Assembly: GCA_001023535.1 (NCBI GenBank) | Contig: CP011020.1 | Location: forward strand, 1,840,121-1,904,120 | DNA from: Pseudomonas chlororaphis | GTDB taxonomy: Bacteria > Pseudomonadota > Gammaproteobacteria > Pseudomonadales > Pseudomonadaceae | Direction of reading: 5' to 3' | DNA length: 64,000 nucleotides | In this document: positions 32,779-41,488 of the stretch, piece after piece | Numbering within the stretch: the stretch's first letter is position 1 | How the letters are laid out: each line of letters starts with the position of its first letter | Position numbers and translations under genes: made by a program | The notes under the pieces: model-generated | The model's database searches: none | Told to the model about the DNA's origin: nothing | The model's input: the letters and a program-made list of their open reading frames with translations, nothing else

Positions 32779-33348
32779 CTAACCGTGAAGGGTCTGCAAC
32801 CACTGCTCACGATTGATGCGATAGAGCACATGGTGACGCAACGGATGGCCGACTGCGAGTGTTGGGTGTTCGAAGTCGTCCGCCGGGTCATGCTGCATGC
32901 CGATGGCCTGCATGACCTTCTGCGACGGCAGGTTGTCGACGGCGGTGAACGCCACCACTTCCTCCAGCCCCAAGGCATCGAAGGCACACCGCAGCGCGGT
33001 CCACGCGGCTTCGCTGGCATACCCCAGGCCCCAGTGCTCGCGGGCCAGGCGCCAGCCGATCTCGATCGCCGGGGTGAACGGTGCGTCGAAGCCGACCACG
33101 CCAAGGCCGGTGAAGCCGACGAAGGCGCCGGTGTCCTTGCGCTCCAACGCCCACAAACCGAAACCGTGCTCGGCAAAATGCCCGCGCACGCGCCCGATCA
33201 GCGCGGCGCTTTCCAGGCGGCTCAGCGGCGCGGGGAAATAACGCATCACCTGCGGGTCCGCACACATGGCGGCAAATTCCGGCAAGTCGTCGTCACGCCA
33301 CTGGCGCAAGACCAGCCGCGCGCTTTCCAATTCGAGTATCGGCTCCAT
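32779..33348 (-). CDS. GNAT-family N-acetyltransferase, RimJ/RimL-like
   Basis: This is a 189-residue acetyltransferase. LESARLVLRQWRDDDLPEFAAMCADPQVMRYF is the typical RimJ-like N-terminus. IGWRLAREHWGLGYASEAAWTALRCAFDALGLEEVVAFTAVDNLPSQKVMQAIGM holds the acetyl-CoA site and motif B. The start MEPILELES at 33348 has GGGAG five bases upstream. The acceptor is unknown. It diverges from the deacetylase-like gene with 74 bp between starts, which is a suggestive but unproved pairing. Confidence 0.85.
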   Translation of the reverse strand: MEPILELESARLVLRQWRDDDLPEFAAMCADPQVMRYFPAPLSRLESAALIGRVRGHFAEHGFGLWALERKDTGAFVGFTGLGVVGFDAPFTPAIEIGWRLAREHWGLGYASEAAWTALRCAFDALGLEEVVAFTAVDNLPSQKVMQAIGMQHDPADDFEHPTLAVGHPLRHHVLYRINREQWLQTLHG

Positions 33349-33422
33349 CTTCACTCCCTCTCCATGCCCTGAGTCTACATCGCTGGTAGGATCCGTCACT
33401 TAAATCACCTTTGAAAAACACC

Positions 33423-34343
33423 ATGCCGTTGCCGCTGATCTACCACGAAGACTACAGCCCCGAATTCCCGGCGGAACACCGTTTCCCCATGGACAAGTTT
33501 CGCCTGTTGCGCGATCACCTCGTCGACAGCGGGCTGACCCGCGACGCCGACCTGCTGCGCCCTTCACTGTGTCCGCCGGACATCCTCGCCCTGGCCCATG
33601 ACCGTGCCTATATCGAACGCTACATGGGGGGCGAGTTGTCCCGCGAGGACCAACGGCGCCTTGGCCTGCCCTGGAGTGACGCCCTGGCCCGCCGAACGGT
33701 TCGCGCCGTGGGCGGCTCGCTGCTGGCCGCCGAACAGGCCCTTGAGCACGGCCTGGCCTGTCACCTGGCCGGCGGCACCCACCATGCCCACTACGACCAC
33801 CCGGCCGGCTTCTGCATTTTCAACGACCTGGCCGTGATCAGCCGCTATTTCCTGGCCAGCGGTCGGGTCTCGCGGGTGCTGATCTTCGACTGCGATGTGC
33901 ACCAGGGCGACGGCACCGCGCGAATACTTCATGACACTCCCGACGCAGTGACAGTTTCCCTGCACTGCGAAAAGAATTTTCCGGCACGCAAGGCACAAAG
34001 CGACTGGGACATTCCACTGCCCATGGGCATGGGCGACGCCGCCTACCTGGAGGTGGTGGACGACGCCCTCAACTACCTGTTGCCGCTGTACCAGCCGGAC
34101 CTGGTGCTGTACGACGCTGGCGTCGATGTGCACAAGGACGACGCCCTCGGTTACCTGAAGCTGACAGACGAAGGCCTCGCCGACCGCGACGAACGGGTCA
34201 TGCGCCATTGCCTGGGGCGCGACATCCCGGTGGTCGGCGTGATCGGCGGCGGCTACAGCAAGGATCGCCAGGCCCTGGCCCGCCGCCACGGGATCCTGCA
34301 CCACAGCGCACAAAAGGTCTGGACGTCATCAGGTTGTCATTGA
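33423..34343 (+). CDS. Histone deacetylase-like amidohydrolase
   Basis: This is a 306-residue zinc amidohydrolase of the arginase/deacetylase fold. The active-site HH lies in GGTHHAHYDHPAGFCIFNDLA. The metal ligands are Asp and His in DCDVHQGDGTA and the later Asp in YDAGVDVHKDDALG. Bacterial members remove acetyl groups from proteins, polyamines or small amides; which applies here is not visible. Start ATG 33423 is preferred over an upstream TTG. A strong hairpin and T-run follow about 65 bp after the stop. Confidence 0.9.
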   Translation: MPLPLIYHEDYSPEFPAEHRFPMDKFRLLRDHLVDSGLTRDADLLRPSLCPPDILALAHDRAYIERYMGGELSREDQRRLGLPWSDALARRTVRAVGGSLLAAEQALEHGLACHLAGGTHHAHYDHPAGFCIFNDLAVISRYFLASGRVSRVLIFDCDVHQGDGTARILHDTPDAVTVSLHCEKNFPARKAQSDWDIPLPMGMGDAAYLEVVDDALNYLLPLYQPDLVLYDAGVDVHKDDALGYLKLTDEGLADRDERVMRHCLGRDIPVVGVIGGGYSKDRQALARRHGILHHSAQKVWTSSGCH

Positions 34344-34406
34344 AACCAGGGCGCGTTACCCACAATGCCTGTGGAGCGGCCTGTGGATAACCTGAGCGAA
34401 ACGACT

Positions 34407-34451
34407 TGCAGGCCATGCCGGACATGGCCTGCAGAGCCCTGACTGTTTTTT
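34407..34451 (+). terminator. Terminator-like hairpin after the deacetylase gene
   Basis: TGCAGGCCATG (34407-34417) and CATGGCCTGCA (34423-34433) form a perfect 11 bp stem with a 5-base loop. A run of six T lies at 34446-34451, 12 bases further on. That gap is longer than in a classic intrinsic terminator. A solitary REP half-site (CCCGCTCCCACAGG, ~34472-34485) follows. Confidence 0.5.
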
Positions 34452-34538
34452 GAGCACCTGCACCGGCATCTCCCGCTCCCACAGGATTTGCGTGCTGATA
34501 GAATGCCGCGCTTACTCACTTCTCTGTCAGCGCCCATC

Positions 34539-35786
34539 ATGACCTCGACCGGCCCATCCACCCCTCCAAACGTCACCATCATCGGCGGCGGCCCCGCCGG
34601 CCTGATGGCCGCCGAGGTATTGAGCCAGGCCGGGATCCAGGTCGATGTGTACGACGCCATGCCCTCCGTGGGTCGCAAATTTCTGCTGGCCGGTGTCGGC
34701 GGCATGAACATCACCCACTCCGAAGCCTTTCCGGCGTTCCTGGCCCGCTACGGCGAGCGCGCGGCGAACCTCGCACCGTTGCTGCGCAGCTTCGGTGCCG
34801 ATGAGTTGTGCCGCTGGATCCATGAGCTGGGCATCGACACCTTTGTCGGCAGCTCCGGCCGGGTCTTTCCCACCGACATGAAAGCCGCCCCGCTGCTGCG
34901 GGCCTGGCTCAAGCGCCTGCGCGACGGCGGCGTGGCGATCCACACACGCCATCGCTGGCTCGGCTGGAACGCCGACGGCAGCCTGAAGATCGCCTCGCCG
35001 GCAGGCGAACACGCCGTGCGCCACGCCGCGACGCTGCTGGCGCTGGGTGGCGGCAGTTGGTCGCGCCTGGGCTCCGACGGCGCGTGGATGCTGCCCCTGG
35101 AACAACGGGGCGTCACCCTGGCGCCGCTGCAACCGAGCAACTGCGGCTTCGACGTCCAGGCCTGGAGCGAACTGCTGGTCAGCAAGTTCGCCGGTGCGCC
35201 GCTGAAGAACGTCGCCTTGGGCCTGGACGACGAGGTGCCGCGCCTCGGCGAATGCGTGATCACCGCCACCGGCATCGAGGGCAGCCTGGTCTATGCCTTG
35301 TCGGCATCGATTCGCGAGGCCATCAACCAACACGGCAGCGCTACGCTCCATCTGGACCTGCTGCCCGGCCGGCCTGTGGACAAAGTCCTCCAGGCCCTCG
35401 GCAAGCCACGCGGCTCACGCTCGATGGCCAAGCATCTGCACAGCCAGTTGGGCCTGGATGGGGTCAAGGCCGCGCTGCTGCGCGAACTCACCCCCGCCGA
35501 CGCCTTCGCCGACCCAGCACGGCTCGCCCAGGCAATCAAGGCCCTGCCCATCACCCTGGTCAAGCCTCGTCCGCTGGATGAAGCCATCAGCAGTGCCGGC
35601 GGCGTGGTGTTCAGCGGTCTGGACGAGAACCTGATGCTGAGGTCCGTTCCAGGGGTCTTCGTTGCAGGGGAAATGCTCGATTGGGAAGCGCCGACCGGCG
35701 GCTACCTGCTCACGGCATGCTTTGCGACAGGCTACCGTGCGGGGCTGGGCGTGCTGGATTGGCTCAGGAAGGGCACGGCATCCTGA
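34539..35786 (+). CDS. TIGR03862/BaiN-type flavoprotein
   Basis: This 415-residue flavoprotein belongs to the HI0933/BaiN-like group. An N-terminal Rossmann FAD site, NVTIIGGGPAGLMAAEVLSQAGIQVDVYD, is followed by SVGRKFLLAGVGGMNITHSE. ALGGGSWSRLGSDGAWM and the C-terminal VFVAGEMLDWEAPTGGYLLTACFATGYRAG complete the fold. Members are predicted NAD(P)/FAD oxidoreductases with no firm substrate. The start MTSTGPSTPP at 34539 matches the usual length; an upstream in-frame start gives an unlikely 17-residue extension. Confidence 0.86.
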   Translation: MTSTGPSTPPNVTIIGGGPAGLMAAEVLSQAGIQVDVYDAMPSVGRKFLLAGVGGMNITHSEAFPAFLARYGERAANLAPLLRSFGADELCRWIHELGIDTFVGSSGRVFPTDMKAAPLLRAWLKRLRDGGVAIHTRHRWLGWNADGSLKIASPAGEHAVRHAATLLALGGGSWSRLGSDGAWMLPLEQRGVTLAPLQPSNCGFDVQAWSELLVSKFAGAPLKNVALGLDDEVPRLGECVITATGIEGSLVYALSASIREAINQHGSATLHLDLLPGRPVDKVLQALGKPRGSRSMAKHLHSQLGLDGVKAALLRELTPADAFADPARLAQAIKALPITLVKPRPLDEAISSAGGVVFSGLDENLMLRSVPGVFVAGEMLDWEAPTGGYLLTACFATGYRAGLGVLDWLRKGTAS

Positions 35787-35800
35787 GCCACTCGTTCACG

Positions 35801-35824
35801 CCAGGCAGGCCAGGCCTGGCAGCC
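35801..35824. terminator. Possible bidirectional hairpin between flavoprotein and O-antigen cluster
   Basis: AGGCAGGCCAGG and CCTGGCAGCCT around position 35815 form an imperfect GC-rich stem between convergent genes that are only 37 bp apart. There is no T-run, so termination is only a possibility. Confidence 0.3.
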
Positions 35825-37050
35825 TAGCCGACTGAAACAGCCTTGAGCAGCGCGGTCATTGCCGTTCGGCTTTGCACCGCATCGAAGTTGCTCTTTACAT
35901 ACTGCGCCCCACTCTGCCCCATCTTGTTGCGCAGAGGCTCATTGCGCATCAGGTCGGCAATGATGACTGAAAGTTGATGGCCATTGTTCGGCTCAAACAC
36001 CATCCCGGCTTTCGCATCCTTGACGATCTCGGCAGCCTCTCCTTCGACACCGCACAACACGGGGCGACCGCAGGCCATGTAATCGAGCAGCTTCGTAGGG
36101 ATGGCGCCCCTGAACAACGGAATGTCCTTCAAGGTGACGAGGCATACATCGGCGGCGTTGATGAAACCCCGCCCTTCGTGCTTGGACACCGGAGGCAGGA
36201 TCAATACGTTGTCGATGTTCAGCTCGGCAATCCGCTGCTCAAGGTAGGGCCGCTTCATGCCGTCACCGATCAACAGGAACAGCGTGTTTTCATCCTGGCA
36301 CTGCACGGCGGCATCAATGACCACATCCAGGTTATTGGCTTCGCCCATGGCGCCGAAGTACAGGACGATATTGCGCCCCTCCCAACCGAAGTTGCGACGC
36401 ACCACGCTTCCAGCTTCGGCGTCCGGATAGAGCATCTGGGTATCTACACCACAGGTAATGACTTCCAGCTTGCTCGCAGGCCAGCCGCGCGCATGGATGT
36501 CATTGCGAATCCCCTGGGTCAGGGTGACGATGCGTTGCGCCTTGTCATAGAGCAACCGCTCCATCCAGGACATGATGGAAATCAGCAACCGATTGCGCAG
36601 GATCCCCATCTGCACGGCAGACTCCGGCCACAGGTCCCGGACCTCGAATACCAGCGGTATACCTCGCAGCTTGCACACCACCCACACGGGAAGCATGGGG
36701 AAGATAGGGGGTGAGGAGGCCAGCACGACATCCGGTCTTTCGGCCCTCAGAAGACCAAAGGGCGCTGTCACGGAGAATGAAAGGAAACTGATCAACCGCC
36801 CCAGATAACTGCGATGCAATTCACTGTAGGTGTAGGTACGGATGATCTTAACCAGGCCTTCTTTTTCCTTGAGGATCAGCCGCCGGTACCAAGGGAGTAC
36901 GGGTGTGTCGCGCTGCATGTAACCGGTTTGCCCGGACACCACCGTCACGCTATGGCCCTCAGCCGCCAGATGCTGGGTCAGTTCGTACACCAGCGAATGT
37001 CCAGGAGACGAGTGTCCCTGATAGTACTGATAAACCACTGCGACTTTCAT
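35824..37050 (-). CDS. GT4-family glycosyltransferase (WbuB-like), O-antigen assembly
   Basis: This is a 408-residue retaining glycosyltransferase with a GT-B fold. The N-terminal domain starts MKVAVVYQYYQGHSSPGHSLVYELTQHL and carries LVFEVRDLWPESAVQMG, typical of the WbuB/WcaI-like branch. The C-terminal domain shows NIVLYFGAMGEANNLDVVIDAA and IPTKLLDYMACGRPVLCGVEGEAAEIV for nucleotide-sugar binding. It is the last gene of the leftward O-antigen operon and overlaps the previous gene by 4 bp. It would act on the cytoplasmic face of the inner membrane; sugar and linkage unknown. Confidence 0.86.
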   Translation of the reverse strand: MKVAVVYQYYQGHSSPGHSLVYELTQHLAAEGHSVTVVSGQTGYMQRDTPVLPWYRRLILKEKEGLVKIIRTYTYSELHRSYLGRLISFLSFSVTAPFGLLRAERPDVVLASSPPIFPMLPVWVVCKLRGIPLVFEVRDLWPESAVQMGILRNRLLISIMSWMERLLYDKAQRIVTLTQGIRNDIHARGWPASKLEVITCGVDTQMLYPDAEAGSVVRRNFGWEGRNIVLYFGAMGEANNLDVVIDAAVQCQDENTLFLLIGDGMKRPYLEQRIAELNIDNVLILPPVSKHEGRGFINAADVCLVTLKDIPLFRGAIPTKLLDYMACGRPVLCGVEGEAAEIVKDAKAGMVFEPNNGHQLSVIIADLMRNEPLRNKMGQSGAQYVKSNFDAVQSRTAMTALLKAVSVG

Positions 37051-38273
37051 TTGAACGCCTTGTACAGTTGCTTGAGCCGCTCGCCTTCCTGCTGCCAGCT
37101 CAGCGCCTGGCGAACCACGGAGAGTTGCTCACGCCAGTGCTGCAGCCTTTGTCCATTGGCAAAAAAAGTCTCGATCATGCCGGCGATCGCCCGGGGCGTC
37201 GAAAGATCGCCCACGCAGCCGATCCGGTTTCCCTCCACCAGGCGGCGAAGTTCGGGCAGGTCGCTGGCCAGGATCGGCAGCCCCGCCGCCATGAATTCGA
37301 ACAGTTTGTTCGGCGTGCAGTAATAGTTGTTCAAGCAGATCGGCTGGTAGGGGATGACACCCGCATCGGCCGAGGCCGTTATTGCAAGCAGATCCGCTTG
37401 GGCCACCGCCGGATGCAGGTGCACCCGTGCCGCCAGTCCTTTGCGCTCGACCAGGCGCTGCAGGCCCGTGGCAAGCTGACCGTCTCCCAGCAGGACCAGA
37501 TGGATTGCGTCGCGGGGCAACAATGCCATGGCCTCGACCAGTTCAGGCAGATTGCGCCCGGCGGAAAAACCGCCCTGGAACAACAACACGCGATGCTCGC
37601 GGGGAATGCCAAAGCGCTCGTGCAAGTACCAGGAACGCTCGGTTTGCGGCTGGATACGCTCGGCATTGTGGATAACGGCCACTTCAGCCACCCCATAACG
37701 CGCCTCCAGCTCGCGGGCGATGGAGGGGTTGACGGTAATCACGCGATCACAGGCCTGTATATGCCGACGCTCGACCTGGGCCCAACTGGCGCGCTGTCCC
37801 CGAGAGAACTCCTGCTCGCTGTAGAGCTCATGGCTGTCGTAGACCAGGCGCGCCTCGAACGCTTCGGACAACGTGCGCCCCACCGCCAGCATCGGCAGAT
37901 CGTGAGCCACCACCACCTGAGCCTTGTGTTGAAGCCCATCGGCCAGGAACAGGTTCAGGTAGAAACGCTCATGATCGACCAGGAAGCGCCAGGCAAGGGA
38001 TTTCATGGCACGCATCAGGCGACCGTTCATCGGTAGATGCCGGCGCATCAGGCCATAGGCCTCAAGCACCCGATTTTCCTTGCGTGCAGTCGACTCGGTC
38101 TGCGCACCGATGCGCCGTACGCGGCGGTCATCCGTCCCCATGAGTTCATCCGCCGGCATGGCCAGGATCGTGACGTCCCAACCGTCCTCTTCCAGGCTGT
38201 CGGCCTGGAGAAGGATTCTTCGGTCAATCTGCCTGTCGTTACAGAGCATCAAGACCCGCGGGGCATTCGGCAT
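37047..38273 (-). CDS. GT4-family glycosyltransferase, O-antigen assembly
   Basis: This is a 408-residue GT-B protein. VLMLCNDRQIDRRILLQADSLEEDGWDVTILAMP opens the acceptor domain, ARLVYDSHELYSEQEF is typical of the group, and VLLFQGGFSAGRNLPELVEAMALLP plus LNNYYCTPNKLFEFMAAGLPILASDLPELRRLV form the donor site. It shares layout with the GT at 40258-41469, including DRRIL and the SPNKLFEF/TPNKLFEF motif, so the two are probably paralogues. The start MPNAPRV lies 4 bp after the asparagine-synthase-like stop. Confidence 0.86.
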   Translation of the reverse strand: MPNAPRVLMLCNDRQIDRRILLQADSLEEDGWDVTILAMPADELMGTDDRRVRRIGAQTESTARKENRVLEAYGLMRRHLPMNGRLMRAMKSLAWRFLVDHERFYLNLFLADGLQHKAQVVVAHDLPMLAVGRTLSEAFEARLVYDSHELYSEQEFSRGQRASWAQVERRHIQACDRVITVNPSIARELEARYGVAEVAVIHNAERIQPQTERSWYLHERFGIPREHRVLLFQGGFSAGRNLPELVEAMALLPRDAIHLVLLGDGQLATGLQRLVERKGLAARVHLHPAVAQADLLAITASADAGVIPYQPICLNNYYCTPNKLFEFMAAGLPILASDLPELRRLVEGNRIGCVGDLSTPRAIAGMIETFFANGQRLQHWREQLSVVRQALSWQQEGERLKQLYKAFK

Positions 38274-38277
38274 GATT

Positions 38278-40197
38278 TCAGATACCACCCGGTTGCAGGT
38301 CTCCATCGATAAAGTTGCGATGCCAGAGCTCCATGCACAGCAACCCCCAGACGACCCGTCCGAACTCGCTTTCGCTGTTCAATGCCTTCTCGACGGATTG
38401 CGCGTTGTACAACCCGCGCGAGCGGGCTCGCTCGGACAGCAGCGTGTCGCGAACGAAATCGCGGGCTACGCCCTTGGTCCATTGCGTCAATGGCGTCGGG
38501 AAGCCCATCTTGTCCTTGCGCTCGAAAATGCTCTGCGGCACCGCGTTGCGTACGGATTCCTTGAACAGATGCTTCATCCGCCCGCCAGCGAACTTGATGT
38601 TCGGTGGAATGGTCGCCATGAACTCCACAATGCGGTGATCCAGCAGCGGCACGCGCGACTCGATGGAGGCGGCCATGCTGGTGCGATCCTCAACGTGAAG
38701 CAACGCCGGCAGGGAGCCCTTGAGGTCGAAGTAGGTCATCTGGTTGACCAGGGAATGCAGGCCTTCGCGATTGAAGATCTTCTGATAGGACTCGAACGGC
38801 GAGTAGCCCTTGTCGAAGGCATCCGGGTTGAACAGGTGCGACATGCCTTCACTGCGATCGATCAGGCGGAAGTAGCGCTGGTCGGTCGAGGCGAACAGCC
38901 CTTCGCGCCATAGCCCCTGCAACATTGGCTGGTACGTCTTGAGCAACGACAGGTTGGGGATGATCGATTCCAGCGAAACGGCATAGCGATGCTGGTTCGC
39001 CGTTTCATTGATCGCACCGGACAAGCACTTCTCCAGGTAGGCCGCCATGTAGCGGGCATACCCTACGAACAGCTCGTCACCGCCCTGCCCGCCCAGTACG
39101 ACCTTGACCTGTTCGCCAGCCAGGCGCGAAACGTAATACTGTGGAATCAGGCCTGGGCCGGCAAGCGGCTCATCCATGAAGTGCATCAGCTTGGGAAGCA
39201 GGTCGGCCAGCTCGCTGCCCGGGATGTACACCTCGTTGTAGTCGGTACCGGCGAACGCGGATACAGCCTTGGCGTGCCCCGTCTCATCGAACTGCGGGCC
39301 TTCATGGAAAGCCCCGGTGAATGTCTTGAGCTGCTCGCCACCCAACATCCTCGACGCCAGGCACACGACTGCGCTGGAATCCAGGCCGCCGGACAAGTGC
39401 GCGCCCAACGGCACATCGGAGCGCAAGTGCATGCGCACCGAGTCTTCGATCAGGGCCGCGAGGTTATCGACGAAGTAACGCTCGTCATGGCGCTCGTCGA
39501 TGTTGTATTGCAGATCCCAGTACTGGGAAGTCTTGATCTTGAGCTGGCTGCCCTCATACCAGGCGCTGAGGTGATAACCCGGCTCAAGCTTCTGGACACC
39601 TTTGAACAGCGTCTTCTCGTTCAGGCAAAACTGGAACGTCAGGTAATCCTGCAAACCGTCCGAATTGGACTCCGCCTTCAGGGAGCCATCGGCAAAGAGT
39701 GCCTTGATCTCGGAGGCGAACCCGAGTTTCTGGCCATCGAAATGGTAGTAGAACGGCTTGATGCCAATCCGATCCCGAGCGCAGAAAAGACGTTGTTCGA
39801 GGCGGTCCCAGATGGCAAAGGCAAACATGCCGATCAGGCGATCGACACAACGCTCGCCCCACTCGCGGAAGGCGTACAGCAACACTTCCGTGTCCGAGTA
39901 GTTGTGCAACGGGTGACCTCGACCGATGAGCTCGCGGCGCAACTCCAGGTAGTTGTAGATGGCGCCGTTGAAAACGATCGTGTAACGACCGTCCTCGGTG
40001 GTCATCGGCTGCTTGCCGTGTTCCGGGTCGATAATTGCCAGGCGCCGATGTCCCAGCGCCACAGGCCGAGCAGGATCAAGCCAGGTGCCCTCGCCATCGG
40101 GGCCACGGTGACGAATGGCGTCCATCATCTTCATGACGGAGCCACGCATCGACTCTGGCGTTCCTGAAACCGCTACGATCCCTGCAATCCCACACAT
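38278..40197 (-). CDS. Asparagine synthase-like glutamine amidotransferase (WbpS/AsnB-like)
   Basis: This 639-residue protein has an N-terminal class II glutaminase domain with nucleophile Cys2 (MCGIAGIVAV), HRRLAIID and the YNYLELRREL and DTEVLLYAF motifs. A C-terminal ATP pyrophosphatase domain carries the PP-loop SGGLDSS at 269-275. In sugar-antigen clusters such proteins (for example WbpS in P. aeruginosa) are thought to amidate uronic acids. Here it may convert a ManNAc3NAcA carboxyl to a carboxamide (inference). MCGIAG is the required start because Cys2 must be exposed; eight open codons upstream are excluded. Confidence 0.88.
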   Translation of the reverse strand: MCGIAGIVAVSGTPESMRGSVMKMMDAIRHRGPDGEGTWLDPARPVALGHRRLAIIDPEHGKQPMTTEDGRYTIVFNGAIYNYLELRRELIGRGHPLHNYSDTEVLLYAFREWGERCVDRLIGMFAFAIWDRLEQRLFCARDRIGIKPFYYHFDGQKLGFASEIKALFADGSLKAESNSDGLQDYLTFQFCLNEKTLFKGVQKLEPGYHLSAWYEGSQLKIKTSQYWDLQYNIDERHDERYFVDNLAALIEDSVRMHLRSDVPLGAHLSGGLDSSAVVCLASRMLGGEQLKTFTGAFHEGPQFDETGHAKAVSAFAGTDYNEVYIPGSELADLLPKLMHFMDEPLAGPGLIPQYYVSRLAGEQVKVVLGGQGGDELFVGYARYMAAYLEKCLSGAINETANQHRYAVSLESIIPNLSLLKTYQPMLQGLWREGLFASTDQRYFRLIDRSEGMSHLFNPDAFDKGYSPFESYQKIFNREGLHSLVNQMTYFDLKGSLPALLHVEDRTSMAASIESRVPLLDHRIVEFMATIPPNIKFAGGRMKHLFKESVRNAVPQSIFERKDKMGFPTPLTQWTKGVARDFVRDTLLSERARSRGLYNAQSVEKALNSESEFGRVVWGLLCMELWHRNFIDGDLQPGGI

Positions 40198-40257
40198 AAA
40201 AAACCATCCTGCCCTAAACAAACAATAACTGACGCGTCGTTCAAACTTTCTAAGAAG

Positions 40258-41469
40258 TCAGCCCGTAACCCGTTGATAGATATTCAGCAACTTTTCACCT
40301 TCCACGTCCCAATTGATCGCTTCCCGGGCTTTCTTCGCCCCGTCTTTCAGCGCCGCCATTTTCGCTGAGTCGCCGAACAATTGGTTGACCGCACTTGCAA
40401 TGGCCTCGGCAGAATTCAAGTCCGCCAGCAAACCGTTGCCATAAGTAGCGACGATATCGTGAAGGAATGGCAAGTCGTTACTGATGAAAGGCAACTCGGC
40501 GACCGCAAACTCGAACAACTTGTTGGGGCTGCAGAAGTAATTATTCTCGTCGACGCCATGGTAGGGAATGATGCCCAGGTCGGCGTCGCAGGTCAGTTCG
40601 TGCAGATCATCCGACGGCACCCCGCCATAAAAGAACACCCGATCTCCGAGGTTTCGCTCCATGACCAGTTTTTTCAAGGTGTCCTCGAATGCACCGTATC
40701 CCACAAGCACGAGATAAGTGTTGGCGGCAAAGTTGGCCGCCGCCTCGACGATGCGCTCAATGCCCCGATTGTCGGAGATCCAGCCCTGGTACAGCAGAAT
40801 GTTGTCATCGGGCGCAAGACCGAAGCGCTCGCGCAGCAAGGACGTCGACGCCACCGGCACCTTGGGCGCCGCGTTCATGATGACGTGCGGGGCCGTGACG
40901 GCGTAGCGCTCGGCCATCAGCTTGGCAATGTACGGGTTGACGGTAATCGCTGCATCGACCTGTTTGATCAGCCGCGATTCCTTTTTCTTGTACTTTCTCT
41001 GGGTGGCCTCGGGCAGTTGCACCTGGGCGTAGTACAGTTCGTGGGCATCGTAGATCAGCGGAACCTTGCGCATCTTCGCCAATTCGACGGCCGGCGCCAG
41101 CATGGGAAAGTCATGCACGTGCAGCACATCGACCTGGTATTCCGTCATTCGATCGAGAATGAACTGCTCGAAGCTGTTCAAGCTCGCCACACGGTTGGCC
41201 CAGGCCCGGAACAAGCGCCAGGCCCGGTTATAAGTGCTCGAGCCTGGTTGCAGGTTATAGCGACGTGCCAGGGCTGAAAACCGCGAATCGCCCCAATCGA
41301 ACATGAACCGCTCGATCTTTATGCCATTGTGCGAGTAAGACTCGCGCTGCGGACATTCGAAACCCGCCAACAACGTCACTTGGTGGCCCTGCTCAACTAA
41401 TGTCTGGGCTTCCTGCAGAATCCGCCGATCGATCATCAAATGATCGGCTGTTGTCATCAAAATATTCAT
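40258..41469 (-). CDS. GT4-family glycosyltransferase, O-antigen assembly
   Basis: This is a 403-residue GT-B enzyme. MNILMTTADHLMIDRRILQEAQTL opens the chain, and VDVLHVHDFPMLAPAVELAKMRKVPLIYDAHELYYAQ is in the acceptor domain. The donor domain shows NILLYQGWISDNRGIERIVEAA and NNYFCSPNKLFEFAVAELPFISNDLPFLHDIV. It is similar in layout to the GT at 37047-38273. The start at 41469 (MNILMTT) is preferred over MQRRMN. It lies 19 bp after the beta-propeller gene. Donor and acceptor are unknown. Confidence 0.86.
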   Translation of the reverse strand: MNILMTTADHLMIDRRILQEAQTLVEQGHQVTLLAGFECPQRESYSHNGIKIERFMFDWGDSRFSALARRYNLQPGSSTYNRAWRLFRAWANRVASLNSFEQFILDRMTEYQVDVLHVHDFPMLAPAVELAKMRKVPLIYDAHELYYAQVQLPEATQRKYKKKESRLIKQVDAAITVNPYIAKLMAERYAVTAPHVIMNAAPKVPVASTSLLRERFGLAPDDNILLYQGWISDNRGIERIVEAAANFAANTYLVLVGYGAFEDTLKKLVMERNLGDRVFFYGGVPSDDLHELTCDADLGIIPYHGVDENNYFCSPNKLFEFAVAELPFISNDLPFLHDIVATYGNGLLADLNSAEAIASAVNQLFGDSAKMAALKDGAKKAREAINWDVEGEKLLNIYQRVTG

Positions 41470-41488
41470 GCGCCGTTGCAATCCCGAT

